DNA of 64,000 bases from Amycolatopsis pretoriensis (GTDB lineage Bacteria > Actinomycetota > Actinomycetes > Mycobacteriales > Pseudonocardiaceae): contig NZ_FNUJ01000003.1 in NCBI RefSeq assembly GCF_900107925.1, positions 496,001 to 560,000 on the forward strand, in the 5' to 3' direction. The translations under genes were made by a program, and so were the position numbers. Below the pieces are notes generated by a model. It worked only from the letters and a program-made list of their open reading frames with translations, made no database searches and was not told the origin of the DNA. This document shows, piece after piece, positions 1 through 10,110 of this stretch (within the stretch, counting starts at the first letter, position 1; each line of letters begins with the position of its first letter).

Positions 1-1145
1 AGCTGATCGCGGCGGGCCTCGGCTGGCTGATCGAGCACGTCTCGTTCCTGAAGTGGCCGCTCGACCAGGTCGCGGGCAACCCGTCGGAAGTCACGAAGGT
101 CGCCAACGAACTGCACAAGATCGGCGAGTCGCTGCGCAACACCGGCACTTCGCTCGACGAGACGCTCAAGTCGACGATCACCCAGTGGCAGGGCAAGGGC
201 TACGACAGCTTCATCAAGTCGATCAACGACCGGAAGGGCTGGATCGACGCCAACGCCAAGGCGGCCGACGTCGCCGGCTACATGGTCGAGACCACCGGCG
301 CCCTGATCGGCGCGGTCCGCTCGCTGCTGCGCGACATCATCACGACCATCCTCGGCGACATCATCTCCACGATGCTGATCGCGCTCGCGCTCGCCATCCC
401 GACCTTCGGCGCGTCGATCGCCGTCGGCGTGACCAAGTGCGTCGCGACCGTCTCGGTGCAGGTCGCGGCGATGATGGCGAAGCTCGCCAAGGTCGTCGCC
501 TACGCCGGCCGCACGCTGGCCCGCCTCACCGGGCTGTCGAAGCTGGTCAAGGGGAAGCCGGGCTCCTCCTCGAGCGCGGGACACGAGATGACGCCGATGC
601 CGCCGCCGGGCACCGCGATCACCCACGACCGTCCCGGTGGCGGCGCCACCCCGAGCACCCGGCCCCCGGGCGACGGCACGACCCCCAACTTCTCGCGGCC
701 GCTCCCCCCGCCGGGCACCGCGGTCACGCACGACGGTCCCGGTGGTGGCGCCACGCCCAGCACCCGGCCCCCGGGCGACGGCACCACGCCCAACTTCTCG
801 CGGCCGCTGCCTCCGCCCGCGGCCCCGCCCAAGCCGTCGGGCCCGAAGTCGCACCTGAGCGACCACGACATCTCGACGATCAAGAAGCACGAGGACTGGC
901 TGAAGACCAAGTTCGGCGACAGCTACAAGAAGATGAAGTTCGTCGACGACTGGCTGAAGGCCAAGGCCCCGGACTACTACCCGATGCTGAAGGCGCTTTC
1001 CGACGCGAAGAGCTCGAAGAACTTCGTGGGCTGGGCGGGCAAGGACATCGTGCAGGTCGACCGCGGCCTGACCGACATCCAGATGCAGGCGGAAGCGGCC
1101 TGGGCCGAGGAAGACAAGAAGCAGCAGCAACAACAGCCGCAGTAG
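1..1145 (+). CDS. WXG100-like secreted protein, 5' end outside window
   Basis: The open frame runs from base 3 to TAG at 1143-1145 with no start in the window, so about 381 C-terminal residues are seen. The first ~95 residues look like a WXG100-type helical hairpin with a W-Q-G turn (bases 186-194). A long hydrophobic helix follows (about bases 345-440). Two almost identical 35-residue Pro/Gly/Thr-rich units (600-704 and 705-809) come next, then a charged helical tail ending in a Gln run. Pseudonocardiaceae carry many proteins that combine a WXG-like head with a proline-rich linker and a variable tail, and they are thought to use type VII (ESX) secretion. Secretion and function are inferred; no enzymatic motif is visible. 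An internal ATG at 282 exists, but the homology-like head upstream argues against it. Confidence 0.75.
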   Translation, partial: LIAAGLGWLIEHVSFLKWPLDQVAGNPSEVTKVANELHKIGESLRNTGTSLDETLKSTITQWQGKGYDSFIKSINDRKGWIDANAKAADVAGYMVETTGALIGAVRSLLRDIITTILGDIISTMLIALALAIPTFGASIAVGVTKCVATVSVQVAAMMAKLAKVVAYAGRTLARLTGLSKLVKGKPGSSSSAGHEMTPMPPPGTAITHDRPGGGATPSTRPPGDGTTPNFSRPLPPPGTAVTHDGPGGGATPSTRPPGDGTTPNFSRPLPPPAAPPKPSGPKSHLSDHDISTIKKHEDWLKTKFGDSYKKMKFVDDWLKAKAPDYYPMLKALSDAKSSKNFVGWAGKDIVQVDRGLTDIQMQAEAAWAEEDKKQQQQQPQ

Positions 1146-1148
1146 CGC

Positions 1149-1174
1149 GACGCCGCCCACCGCGGGGCGGCGTC
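1149..1174. terminator. bidirectional terminator hairpin
   Basis: The 10-bp arms GACGCCGCCC (1149-1158) and GGGCGGCGTC (1165-1174) are perfectly complementary around a 6-nt loop. The hairpin sits between the convergent ends of the WXG-like gene and the lipoprotein gene and probably serves both. Confidence 0.7.
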
Positions 1175-1178
1175 CTGG

Positions 1179-1565
1179 TCACCAGCAGGTGCCGGGGTAC
1201 TCGCGGCCGGCCCGGTACTGCTCTTCGAACGCTTTGACGGAGGCGCAGTAGCCGTCGAGCACGCGGGGTTCCACGATGGCCTCGGCGGCCTGCACCGGCG
1301 TCCACACACCGGGCGCGACCTCGACGGCTTCGGCCGCGCCGCCGGCCCGGTACTCGTCCCGCAGTCGCGCCGGGAGGGAAGCCACGGACACGACCTTCGG
1401 GAAGCCGGCCGGGAAGGACGTCGGCACCGGGCTGGGCGCGGGAAGGGTGACCGTGCTGGCCGGCGACGACGGCTCGTCGAACTCCGAGCCGTCGTCGACC
1501 GGCGCTGCGGGCGAGCACCCCGCCGTCAGGCACAGACCCACCGCGATGGCCGCGAACCGCTTCAC
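1179..1565 (-). CDS. small secreted lipoprotein, unknown function
   Basis: 128 residues. The N-terminus has two positive residues, a hydrophobic core and a lipobox L-T-A-G-C with the lipidated Cys at residue 17, so it should be anchored on the outer face of the membrane. A Ser/Pro/Thr-rich linker (residues ~20-55) precedes a small globular part holding two more Cys residues (one in D-G-Y-C-A, one in the terminal G-T-C-W) that could form a disulfide. I do not recognise the family. It converges on the WXG-like gene and shares a terminator with it, so there is no operon link. Confidence 0.75.
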   Translation of the reverse strand: MKRFAAIAVGLCLTAGCSPAAPVDDGSEFDEPSSPASTVTLPAPSPVPTSFPAGFPKVVSVASLPARLRDEYRAGGAAEAVEVAPGVWTPVQAAEAIVEPRVLDGYCASVKAFEEQYRAGREYPGTCW

Positions 1566-1619
1566 CTAACCCCCCTCGCTCTCGTGGAGGACTTCGCCGA
1601 CGGCGGCTCCGGCGTTACC

Positions 1620-2774
1620 TCACACGACGCCGAGGTGGCGGGAGATCAGCATCTTCTGCACCTCGCTCGTCCCCTCGCCGATCTCGAGGATCTTGGCGTC
1701 ACGGTAGAAGCGGCTCACCGGGAACTCGTTCATGAAGCCGTACCCGCCGAAGATCTGGGTCGCGTCGCGCGCGTTGTCCATCGCCGCGTTCGACGCGACC
1801 AGCTTCGCGATCGACGCTTCCTTCTTGAACGGCTCGCCGCGCAGCATCTTCGACGCCGCCTGGTAGTACGCCAGGCGCGCGGTGTGCGTGCGGACCTCCA
1901 TGTCGGCGACCTTGAACTGGATCGCCTGGTACTCACCGATCCGCTTGCCGAACGCGACGCGGTCCTTCACGTACTTCAGGCACTCGTCGACGCAGCCCTG
2001 TGCCAAACCGACTGACAGCGCGGCGATCGCGACGCGGCCTTCGTCCAAGATGGACAAGAACTGGGCGTACCCACGACCGCGGGTGCCGACCAGGTTCTCC
2101 GCCGGCACGCGGACGTCCGAAAAGGACAGTTCGTGCGTGTCCGAGCAGTTCCAGCCGACCTTCGAGTACTTCGGCGCCACCTGGAAGCCCGGCGTTCCGG
2201 ACGGGACGATGATCGCCGAGATCTCCTTGCGGCCGTTCTCCATCACGTCCGTCACCGCGGTGACCGTGACCAGGCGCGTGATGTCCGTGCCCGAGTTCGT
2301 GATGAACGCCTTGCTGCCGTTGATGACCCACTCGTCACCGTCCAAAGTGGCGCGCGTGCGGGTCGCGCCCGCGTCCGAACCGCCACCCGGCTCGGTCAGG
2401 CCGAAGCCGCCCAGCGCCGTGCCCTCGCACAGCGACGGCAGCCACTTTTCCTTCTGCTCCTGGGAACCGAAGCGGAAGATCGGCATCGCGCCGAGCGAGA
2501 CGCCGGCCTCCAGCGTGATCGCGACCGACGAGTCGACCCGCGCGAGTTCCTCCAGCGCCAGGCAGAGCGCGAAGTAGTCGCCGCCCATGCCGCCGAACTC
2601 CTCGGGGAACGGCAGGCCGAACAGGCCCATCTCGGCCATCTTCGCGACGATCGCGTACGGGAACTCTTCCTTCTCGTACAGCTCGCCGATCACCGGCGCG
2701 ACCTCGGCGTGCGCGAAGTCCTCGACGGTCTTGCGGAGGGACTCGTACTCCTCGTCCAGGCGGAAGTCGATCAC
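1620..2774 (-). CDS. acyl-CoA dehydrogenase (FadE type)
   Basis: 384 residues, the usual length for the FAD-dependent acyl-CoA dehydrogenase family, with N-terminal, middle and C-terminal domains in order. The family signatures [12 protein letters not shown] (middle domain) and Q-I-F-G-G-Y-G-F near the C-terminus are present. It should introduce the alpha-beta double bond into a short or branched acyl-CoA and pass electrons to ETF. The GTG start at 2774 overlaps the TGA of the upstream carboxylase by four bases (GTGA) and has a GAGGAG ribosome site. The order carboxyltransferase, biotin carboxylase, dehydrogenase matches accD1-accA1-fadE19 of mycobacteria, so isovaleryl-CoA in leucine breakdown is the best substrate guess; this is inferred from context. 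Confidence 0.9.
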   Translation of the reverse strand: MIDFRLDEEYESLRKTVEDFAHAEVAPVIGELYEKEEFPYAIVAKMAEMGLFGLPFPEEFGGMGGDYFALCLALEELARVDSSVAITLEAGVSLGAMPIFRFGSQEQKEKWLPSLCEGTALGGFGLTEPGGGSDAGATRTRATLDGDEWVINGSKAFITNSGTDITRLVTVTAVTDVMENGRKEISAIIVPSGTPGFQVAPKYSKVGWNCSDTHELSFSDVRVPAENLVGTRGRGYAQFLSILDEGRVAIAALSVGLAQGCVDECLKYVKDRVAFGKRIGEYQAIQFKVADMEVRTHTARLAYYQAASKMLRGEPFKKEASIAKLVASNAAMDNARDATQIFGGYGFMNEFPVSRFYRDAKILEIGEGTSEVQKMLISRHLGVV

Positions 2775-4758
2775 TGCTGCTCCTCTTGGGGCGTGACTAC
2801 GGCAAGGGTTTCGTCCAGCGCGACCTGTTGGCCGGCCCGGACGGGGAGTTCGCTGACGACGCCGTCGATCGGCGCGGTGACCGTGTGCTCCATCTTCATC
2901 GCTTCGACGACCAGCAGGGGCGTGCCGGCCTTCACGACGTCTCCCGCGGCGACCTTCACGACGAGCACCGTGCCCGGCATCGGGCTGGTGACCGGTCCCG
3001 CCCCGGCGGCCTCGCCGCGGGACGAGAGCACGAACTCCTGCTCCCCGAAGGGAAAGCTCAGGCCGTCACGGGCGAGCCAGACCGTCCGATCGGGACCGCA
3101 GGCGTGGCGGTACCGGTCGAACCCGCCGGCGTGCCGGATCTCCAGGACGTCACCCTCACGCCGGGCCGAGACCTCGACCGGCTCGGCGTCGTCGACCTGG
3201 ACGACCGCGGCGGACGGCGTGCCCTGCACGCGGACCACCGCACGGGCGGCACCGGACTTCAGCCGGAAGACGACCCCGCCGGAGCCGCCCATCCGCCAGC
3301 CGTCCGGCACGTCCCACGGGTCCACAACGGACCCCGACGGCTGCAGTTCCAGGAAGCGGTCCAGCGCGGCCGCGACGAAGAACTCCGCCGGCACGTCCGA
3401 GGAGACCAGCTCAGCGAGCCGCCGGTCGACCAGCTCGGTGTCGAGCCGGCCGGCGCGGACGTCGTCGTCGGCCAGCAACTCGCGCAGGAACGCCGTGTTG
3501 GTGCCGACGCCCAGCAACGCCGTGTCGGCCAGCGCCCGGTCGAGCCGGTGCAGCGCGGCCGCGCGGTCCGGGCCCCAGGCGATGACCTTGGCCAGCATCG
3601 GGTCGTAGTTCGAGCCGATCACGGCACCGCGCGTCATCCACGAGTCGACGCGGACGCCGTCGCCGGCCGGCTCGTGCACCGCCAGCACCGTCCCGCCGGT
3701 CGGGATGAACCCGCGCGCCGGGTCCTCGGCGTACACGCGCGCTTCGACGGCGTGTCCGTTGAGGACGACGTCTTCCTGCTTGACGGCAAGGTGTTCCCCC
3801 GCCGCGACCCGCACCTGCCACTCGACGAGATCGAGGCCGGTGACCAGCTCGGTGACCGGGTGCTCGACCTGCAGCCGCGTGTTCATCTCCATGAAGAAGA
3901 ACTCGTCGGGGTTCTTCGCCGACATGATGAACTCGACGGTGCCGGCGCCGACGTACCCGACCGAACGAGCCGCTTCGGCCGCCGCCGAGCCCATCTTCTC
4001 GCGGGTGACGTCGTCCAGCAGCACCGACGGCGCTTCCTCGATGATCTTCTGGTGCCGCCGCTGCAGGCTGCACTCGCGCTCGCCGAGGTGGATGACGTTG
4101 CCGTGCTTGTCGGCCATGACCTGGATCTCGATGTGCCGCGGCGTCGTGACGAACCGCTCCATCAGCAGGGTGTCGTCGCCGAACGACCCCTTGGCTTCAC
4201 GCCGCGCGGACTCGATCGCGGCGTCCAGCTCCTCAGGCGCGTGCACCAGCCGCATACCCTTGCCGCCACCGCCGGCGGACGGCTTGAGCAGCAGCGGATA
4301 GCCCACGCGAGCGGCAGCTTCCGCGAAGCCGCCTTCGGGGATGTCCACATCGGACGCACCGGGCACGACGGGGACGCCGGCCTTCGACACCGTCGCCTTG
4401 GCGCGGATCTTGTCGCCCATCGCCTCGATCGCGGCGACCGGCGGGCCGATGAACACCAGCCCGGCGGCCTCGCAGGCGCGCGCGAACTCGGCGTTCTCCG
4501 CGAGGAAGCCGTAACCCGGGTGCACCGCCTGGGCGCCGGACGAAACGGCGGCGTCCACGATGGCCGGGATGGACAGGTAGCTGCGAGCGGCTTCGGCCGG
4601 GCCGATGCGCACGGCCGCGTCCGCCTCGCGGACGTGCCGGGCTTCGGCGTCCGCGTCGCTGTACACCGCGACCGCGCGGATGCCGAGCGCCCGCAGCGTG
4701 CGGATGACCCGGACCGCGATCTCGCCCCGGTTCGCGACCAACACTGAGTCGAACATCA

Positions 4759-4759
<1 letters not shown>
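2771..4759 (-). CDS. accA1: acyl-CoA carboxylase alpha subunit (biotin carboxylase + biotin carrier)
   Basis: About 662 residues. The N-terminus ([10 protein letters not shown]) starts a biotin carboxylase domain. The ATP-grasp glycine loop G-G-G-G-K-G-M lies near residue 165 and [10 protein letters not shown] follows. A biotin-carrier domain at the C-terminus has the biotinylation motif V-E-A-M-K-M-E-H. It carboxylates its own biotin with ATP and bicarbonate. Two ATG codons lie in tandem (4759 and 4756); the first overlaps the TGA of accD1 (TGATG), giving translational coupling. The frame is open well upstream of 4759, but that part would lie inside accD1. Operon context points to methylcrotonyl-CoA; propionyl- or geranyl-CoA cannot be excluded. 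Confidence 0.9.
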
Positions 4760-6372
<1,613 letters not shown>

Positions 6373-6385
6373 GGGCTCCCTCGAA

Positions 6386-6401
6386 GTTAGCGGTCGTTAA
6401 C
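6386..6401. promoter_or_regulatory. TetR-type operator copy 1 before accD1
   Basis: GTTAGCGGTCGTTAAC is a near-perfect palindrome with a 2-bp centre. It lies 14 bp upstream of the accD1 start and matches the operator in front of the TetR gene at 7603 in 15 of 16 positions. Binding here should block accD1 transcription. Confidence 0.75.
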
Positions 6402-6413
6402 CTCCGTCTCGAT

Positions 6414-6429
6414 GTTAGCGACCGCTAAC
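6414..6429. promoter_or_regulatory. TetR-type operator copy 2 before accD1
   Basis: GTTAGCGACCGCTAAC is the exact reverse complement of the operator at 7566-7581. Its centre lies 28 bp from that of copy 1. Two sites would allow two repressor dimers or cooperative binding. Confidence 0.8.
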
Positions 6430-6438
6430 GTGGGTGTC

Positions 6439-6472
6439 CAGTCGCCGGAATGCGGCAGTCGCCGGAATGCGG
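6439..6472. repeat. 17-bp tandem duplication
   Basis: Two perfect head-to-tail copies of CAGTCGCCGGAATGCGG (6439-6455 and 6456-6472), just upstream of the accD1 operators and beside the lipase terminator. Probably a recent slippage duplication in intergenic DNA. Confidence 0.9.
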
Positions 6473-6475
6473 AAA

Positions 6476-6501
6476 GGCCACCCCGGCGAACCGGGGTGGC
6501 C
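6476..6501 (-). terminator. terminator of the SGNH hydrolase gene
   Basis: A perfect 11-bp stem (6476-6486 with 6491-6501) closed by a CGAA tetraloop, starting 20 bp past the lipase stop codon on the minus strand. It separates the lipase from the acc promoter region. Confidence 0.8.
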
Positions 6502-6521
6502 TCCGCTCCGCGGGAGGAACG

Positions 6522-7334
6522 TCAGCCGATGGCACCGCGCAGCGGGGCGTAGTAGCCGCCCGACTGCCCGGCCACCGTCGGGTGGTAGGACTCGATCACC
6601 GGCCAGGTCAGGCTGTGCAGGTAGTCGTCGGACGACGAGCAGATGTTGTGCCCGACGAACGACGGCCGGACGTCGACGAACGTCGCACCCGCCGACGCCG
6701 CGCGGGACTGGATCACCGAGGCGAGGGTGTCCGCACCGGAGTTGATCGCGGTCCGCTTGGTGTCGCTCAGCCCGACCCAGCAGGAGCCGGGCACGGTGTA
6801 GAAGCGCGGGTAGGACAGCACGACGAGCTTGGCGCCCGGCGCCTTGGCCTTGATCGCGTTGTAGGTGTTGGTCAGCAACGCGGGCAGGGTGTTGTTGACG
6901 TAGGTCTTCGCGGTGTTGACGCGGGCGGTGCAGGTCGCGTCACTGCCGAGGGTGCAGGTCTGGATCACGTCGCTGAAGCCGGCGTCGTTGCCGCCCACGG
7001 TGACCGTGACCAGGGTCGCGTTGGAGGGGATCGAGTTGGCCTGGTTGATGACGTCGCCGGTCTTCGCGCCCGAGCAGGCGAGGAAGGTGAACGACGTGCC
7101 GCTGTGGGCGTTGGCCCACAGCTGACCGTAGGCGTTGGAGCTGCGGTAACAGCTCCCGGAACTGCCGTAGCTGCCGGCCCCGACCCCGGAGGAGTAGGAG
7201 TCGCCGAGCGCGGCGTAGACGGTCCCGGCGGCGTGGGCGATACCCGTGACGCCGAGAGTGGACAGGACGACGGCCCCGAGAGCCGTGCTCAACCTTTGCA
7301 GAAACCGTCGCGAAAGACGGATCGGAACCCCCAT
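6522..7334 (-). CDS. secreted SGNH-family lipase/esterase
   Basis: 270 residues. The signal peptide has an Arg-rich N-region, a hydrophobic core and a likely cut after A-H-A-A near residue 36. SGNH blocks are visible: the nucleophile in A-L-G-D-S-Y-S-S-G, the oxyanion Gly/Asn in V-G-G-N-D-A-G-F, and the catalytic His in E-S-Y-H-P-T near the end. The several Cys residues fit the disulfide-bonded secreted Streptomyces-type lipases of about this size. It should hydrolyse esters or lipids outside the cell. It sits between the acc operon and its presumed TetR regulator, on the same strand as the operon but separated from it by its own terminator. A palindrome at 7402-7419 lies upstream of the start. 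Confidence 0.88.
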   Translation of the reverse strand: MGVPIRLSRRFLQRLSTALGAVVLSTLGVTGIAHAAGTVYAALGDSYSSGVGAGSYGSSGSCYRSSNAYGQLWANAHSGTSFTFLACSGAKTGDVINQANSIPSNATLVTVTVGGNDAGFSDVIQTCTLGSDATCTARVNTAKTYVNNTLPALLTNTYNAIKAKAPGAKLVVLSYPRFYTVPGSCWVGLSDTKRTAINSGADTLASVIQSRAASAGATFVDVRPSFVGHNICSSSDDYLHSLTWPVIESYHPTVAGQSGGYYAPLRGAIG

Positions 7335-7401
7335 GGGCCACTCCTTTGTGACAGAACCGACCTGAAAATCACAGCAGGTGGAAGCCCCACAAGGAACCCC
7401 T

Positions 7402-7419
7402 GGTTACCTGTAAGTAACC
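7402..7419. promoter_or_regulatory. inverted repeat upstream of the SGNH gene
   Basis: GGTTAC (7402-7407) and GTAACC (7414-7419) are perfect 6-bp arms around CTGTAA, about 70 bp upstream of the lipase start. It looks like an operator; the binding protein is unknown. Confidence 0.45.
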
Positions 7420-7565
7420 CACTCGGCTCACGCCGGAAGACGGGAACTGTGTCAGCGGCCACCATTCGGCGAGTTTCACGGGAGCGGCGGGCTGGACCGG
7501 CCGGGCGCCGGCGCCGCGCGGAAAGGTTCACCCGGGACGGTGACGCACGCCGCGCACCACTGGGC

Positions 7566-7581
7566 GTTAGCGGTCGCTAAC
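7566..7581. promoter_or_regulatory. TetR-type operator before the TetR gene at 7603
   Basis: GTTAGCGGTCGCTAAC has 7-bp palindromic arms. It lies where the -35 region of the TetR promoter should be, 21 bp upstream of the start codon, which fits autorepression. It is identical to acc operator copy 2 read on the other strand. Confidence 0.8.
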
Positions 7582-7590
7582 TTCGCCCTC

Positions 7591-7596
7591 TAATAT
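7591..7596 (+). promoter_or_regulatory. -10 box of a leaderless TetR transcript
   Basis: TAATAT ends 6 bp before the ATG at 7603, so transcription should begin at or next to the start codon. No ribosome-binding site is present, as expected for a leaderless mRNA. Confidence 0.6.
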
Positions 7597-7602
7597 GGCG
7601 GG

Positions 7603-8193
7603 ATGCCGGCCAACTCCACTCCGCTCGTGAACGGCGAGAAGGCGAGCAGGCGCGAGCAGATCCTGGCCGCGGCCGCCGAGCTGTTCGCCCACCACGGGTT
7701 CCACGGCGTGGGCATCGACGACATCGGCGCCGCCGTCGGGATCTCCGGGCCCGCGCTCTACCGGCACTTCCGCAGCAAGGACGCGATCCTCGGCGAGATG
7801 CTGAACTCGATCAGCCGCTACCTGCTCGACGGCGGCACCACGTGGGCGGCCCGGCCGGGCACGCCGCACGACACGCTGGCCGGCCTGGTGGCGTTCCACG
7901 TCGGCTTCGCGCTCAACCACCCGGCGCTGATCACCGTTCAGGAGCGCAACCTCGCGAACCTCACCGACGCCGACCGCAAGCAGGTCCGCGCGCTGCAGCG
8001 CCAGTACGTCGAAGTGTGGGTCAGCGCGATCCGGGAAGCCATGCCGGAGCTGGGAGAACGGCACGCGCGGTCGGCGGCACACGCCGTGTTCGGCCTGATC
8101 AACTCGACGCCGTACAACCGCCATCTCGGTGACTCGGAACTCGCCGAACTGCTCGCCCAGCTCGCACTGGGTGCGCTCCACGCGGCCGGATGA
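7603..8193 (+). CDS. TetR-family repressor, probable regulator of the accD1 operon
   Basis: 196 residues. The N-terminal helix-turn-helix includes R-E-Q-I-L-A-A-A-A-E-L-F, then I-D-D-I-G-A-A-V-G-I-S and L-Y-R-H-F-R-S-K. The rest is a helical ligand-binding domain. The length and the tail R-H-L-G-D-S-E-L resemble TetR proteins found beside acyl-CoA carboxylase/dehydrogenase operons in mycobacteria and Streptomyces. The strongest evidence for its target is DNA: the operator at 7566-7581 recurs twice before accD1. The ligand is probably an acyl-CoA of the pathway (inference). The start is leaderless, with -10 TAATAT at 7591-7596. Confidence 0.85.
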   Translation: MPANSTPLVNGEKASRREQILAAAAELFAHHGFHGVGIDDIGAAVGISGPALYRHFRSKDAILGEMLNSISRYLLDGGTTWAARPGTPHDTLAGLVAFHVGFALNHPALITVQERNLANLTDADRKQVRALQRQYVEVWVSAIREAMPELGERHARSAAHAVFGLINSTPYNRHLGDSELAELLAQLALGALHAAG

Positions 8194-8239
8194 CCGACCC
8201 GGATCAAGGTATCCCCACGACCGCCGTCGCTGGTGTTTG

Positions 8240-8740
8240 ATGGGGCACGTGGATGCGGACTGGAACGAGCAGGAGCTCGTCGAGAAGGCTCAGCGCGCGC
8301 TGACGGCGTTGAGCCTCGGAGACGACGCCGAAGCCCTCGTCGAGGTCGCGCCGACGGCCGTCGAACCGCAGGCCCGCGCGGACGAGACGAAAGCGTTGAT
8401 GCTGCTGCTGTTCGGCGAGTGCAGCGCGATGGTCTCCACCCTCGGCGACGGCGGCAGCGCCCCGGTGAAGGTCCAGGTCTTCGACGAGGACGGCGAAGAG
8501 GTCTCGATCGACCAGGCCGACCCGCCGGTGCGGACCGCGGTCCGGACGTTGCTGGCGGAGGTCCACGGCAACACCGAGGCCGCGCAGGAGCAGGTCGAGA
8601 TCGCGCTCGCCAACGCGGCGCCCGACGAGGTGGACAGCCTGGTGCTGCAGGCCTTGCGCTGGACGATCCGGCTGTCGGTCGAATGCCTCGACCGCGACCT
8701 GCCGGTGGCCCCCTGGATCTCCGAAGCGGTTTCCGACTAG
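8240..8740 (+). CDS. conserved hypothetical protein, about 166 residues
   Basis: An acidic, helix-rich soluble protein with no signal peptide or membrane segment; I do not recognise a domain. Start M-G-H-V-D-A-D-W at 8240. A GTG at 8249 in the same frame has GGGG six bases upstream and may be the real start. It follows the TetR gene by 46 bp on the same strand and could be cotranscribed. Its TAG stop shares the four bases CTAG (8737-8740) with the stop of the convergent TetR gene. Confidence 0.65.
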   Translation: MGHVDADWNEQELVEKAQRALTALSLGDDAEALVEVAPTAVEPQARADETKALMLLLFGECSAMVSTLGDGGSAPVKVQVFDEDGEEVSIDQADPPVRTAVRTLLAEVHGNTEAAQEQVEIALANAAPDEVDSLVLQALRWTIRLSVECLDRDLPVAPWISEAVSD

Positions 8741-9294
8741 GCCCGGAGGCCGTCGACGATCACCGCCACGATCCGCGGCGCCCGGTCGTCCCACTCGGCT
8801 TCCGGGATCCGCGAAAGCGCGCCGAGGAGCAGGATGACGTCGGCCGCGTCGACCCCGGCGCGGATCTCCCCGGCGGTCTTGCCCCGGTCCAGCAGCGTTT
8901 CGAGCGCTTCGTCGAGCCGGTGGTGCTGGCCGGAGTAGAGGTCCTGCCACGCCGGCACCTCGATCGCCGCCATGACACCGCGTTTGACGCGCGCGTACTC
9001 GACCAGCCGCTCCAGCCAGCGGGCCAGCGCGTCCAGCGGGGAGTGTTCGGCCAGCAGGGGCGCCACGGTCTCGACGAGCTGGGTCAGCTCGGCCCGGTAC
9101 ACCTCCGCCAGCAGGTGCTCGCGCGTCGGGAAGTGCCGGTAGAGCGTGCCCTGCCCGACGCCCGCGGTCTTGGCGACCCGGTGCAGCTTCAGGTCGCCGG
9201 GCGCGCCGTTGGACTCGCTCAGTTCCGCCCGCGCGGCCTCGACGATCCGGTCGCGGTTGGCGACGGCGTCCGAACGGCGCTCACGACCGGCCAC
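8737..9294 (-). CDS. TetR-family repressor of the divergent SDR gene
   Basis: 185 residues. The DNA-binding domain has R-D-R-I-V-E-A-A-R-A-E-L and L-H-R-V-A-K-T-A-G-V-G-Q-G-T-L-Y-R-H-F-P; the C-terminal helical domain is of the type common in TetR repressors of oxidoreductases. It is transcribed divergently from the short-chain dehydrogenase at 9369. The 74-bp gap holds two GGACA-N2-TGTC palindromes (9316-9352), so autoregulation plus control of the SDR gene is the natural reading. The inducer is unknown. Confidence 0.85.
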   Translation of the reverse strand: MAGRERRSDAVANRDRIVEAARAELSESNGAPGDLKLHRVAKTAGVGQGTLYRHFPTREHLLAEVYRAELTQLVETVAPLLAEHSPLDALARWLERLVEYARVKRGVMAAIEVPAWQDLYSGQHHRLDEALETLLDRGKTAGEIRAGVDAADVILLLGALSRIPEAEWDDRAPRIVAVIVDGLRA

Positions 9295-9315
9295 AGCAAC
9301 TCTCCTCGCTTAAGT

Positions 9316-9352
9316 GGACAAGTGTCCGGTAGGCTTAACCGGACAGTTGTCA
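9316..9352. promoter_or_regulatory. paired TetR operators between TetR and SDR genes
   Basis: Two half-symmetric sites, GGACAAGTGTCC (9316-9327) and GGACAGTTGTCA (9341-9352), lie 25 bp apart. A larger inverted repeat TGTCCGGT-N7-ACCGGACA (9323-9345) links them. They fill the short divergent promoter region. Confidence 0.75.
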
Positions 9353-9368
9353 GCTTAACGGAGGACCC

Positions 9369-10109
9369 ATGACGAACGGACTCGACAAGGTCGTCGCCAT
9401 CACCGGCGCGAGCAGCGGAATCGGCGAGGTCACCGCCGTCGAGCTGGCGTCCCGCGGCGCGGCGGTGGTGCTCGGCGCGCGGCGAACCGACCGGCTGGAA
9501 GCGCTCGCGCGGAAGATCCGCGACGACGGCGGCCGCGCGGAAGTACTGGACGTCGACGTCACCCGGCGCGCCGACCTCGACCGGCTCGTGACGCTTGCCG
9601 TCGACCGCTTCGGACGTCTCGACGTCCTGGTGGCCAACGCCGGCGTCGCGCGGATCTCGCCCGTCGCCGACCTCGACGTCGACGCGTGGGACGCGATGAT
9701 CGACGTCAACCTCCGCGGTGTCCTGCACGGCATCGCCGCCGCGCTCCCGGTGTTCCGTATGCAGGGCCGCGGCCACTTCGTCACGACCGTTTCGACGTCG
9801 GGGCTGAAGATCGTCCCGACGCAAGCCGTCTACGCGGGGACCAAGAACGCCGTCCGGACGCTGCTGGAGGCCTTGCGCCAGGAGTCCACCGACGGCGTCC
9901 TGCGCACGACGTCGATCTCGCCGGGGTACGTGCGCACCGAACTGGTCGACCACGTCGAGGACCCCGCGCAGCGCGAGCAGGCCCAGCAGGCGATGGCAGC
10001 TCTCGGCATCAGCCCCGAGGCCGTCGCGCGGGCGATCGCGTTCGCGATCGAGCAGCCCGACGACGTCGAGATCGGCGACCTCACCATCCGGCCCACCCGG
10101 CAGGGCTGA
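9369..10109 (+). CDS. short-chain dehydrogenase/reductase
   Basis: 246 residues, classical SDR. The cofactor motif T-G-A-S-S-G-I-G is at residues ~13-20, the structural N-A-G-V at ~91, and the active-site Ser, Tyr and Lys appear in T-V-S-T-S-G and Y-A-G-T-K. The residue after the second strand is Arg (A-R-R-T), which favours NADP(H). The start is ATG at 9369 with ribosome site GGAGGA. It is probably induced by the substrate of the divergent TetR; the substrate itself cannot be told. Confidence 0.9.
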   Translation: MTNGLDKVVAITGASSGIGEVTAVELASRGAAVVLGARRTDRLEALARKIRDDGGRAEVLDVDVTRRADLDRLVTLAVDRFGRLDVLVANAGVARISPVADLDVDAWDAMIDVNLRGVLHGIAAALPVFRMQGRGHFVTTVSTSGLKIVPTQAVYAGTKNAVRTLLEALRQESTDGVLRTTSISPGYVRTELVDHVEDPAQREQAQQAMAALGISPEAVARAIAFAIEQPDDVEIGDLTIRPTRQG

Positions 10110-10110
10110 G

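Noticed and set aside
53..1237. Long overlapping frames in the first 1.5 kb and throughout the window
   Set aside because: They are Arg/Ala/Gly-rich shadows in the wrong frame of real genes, as expected from G/C at third positions; none has family motifs.
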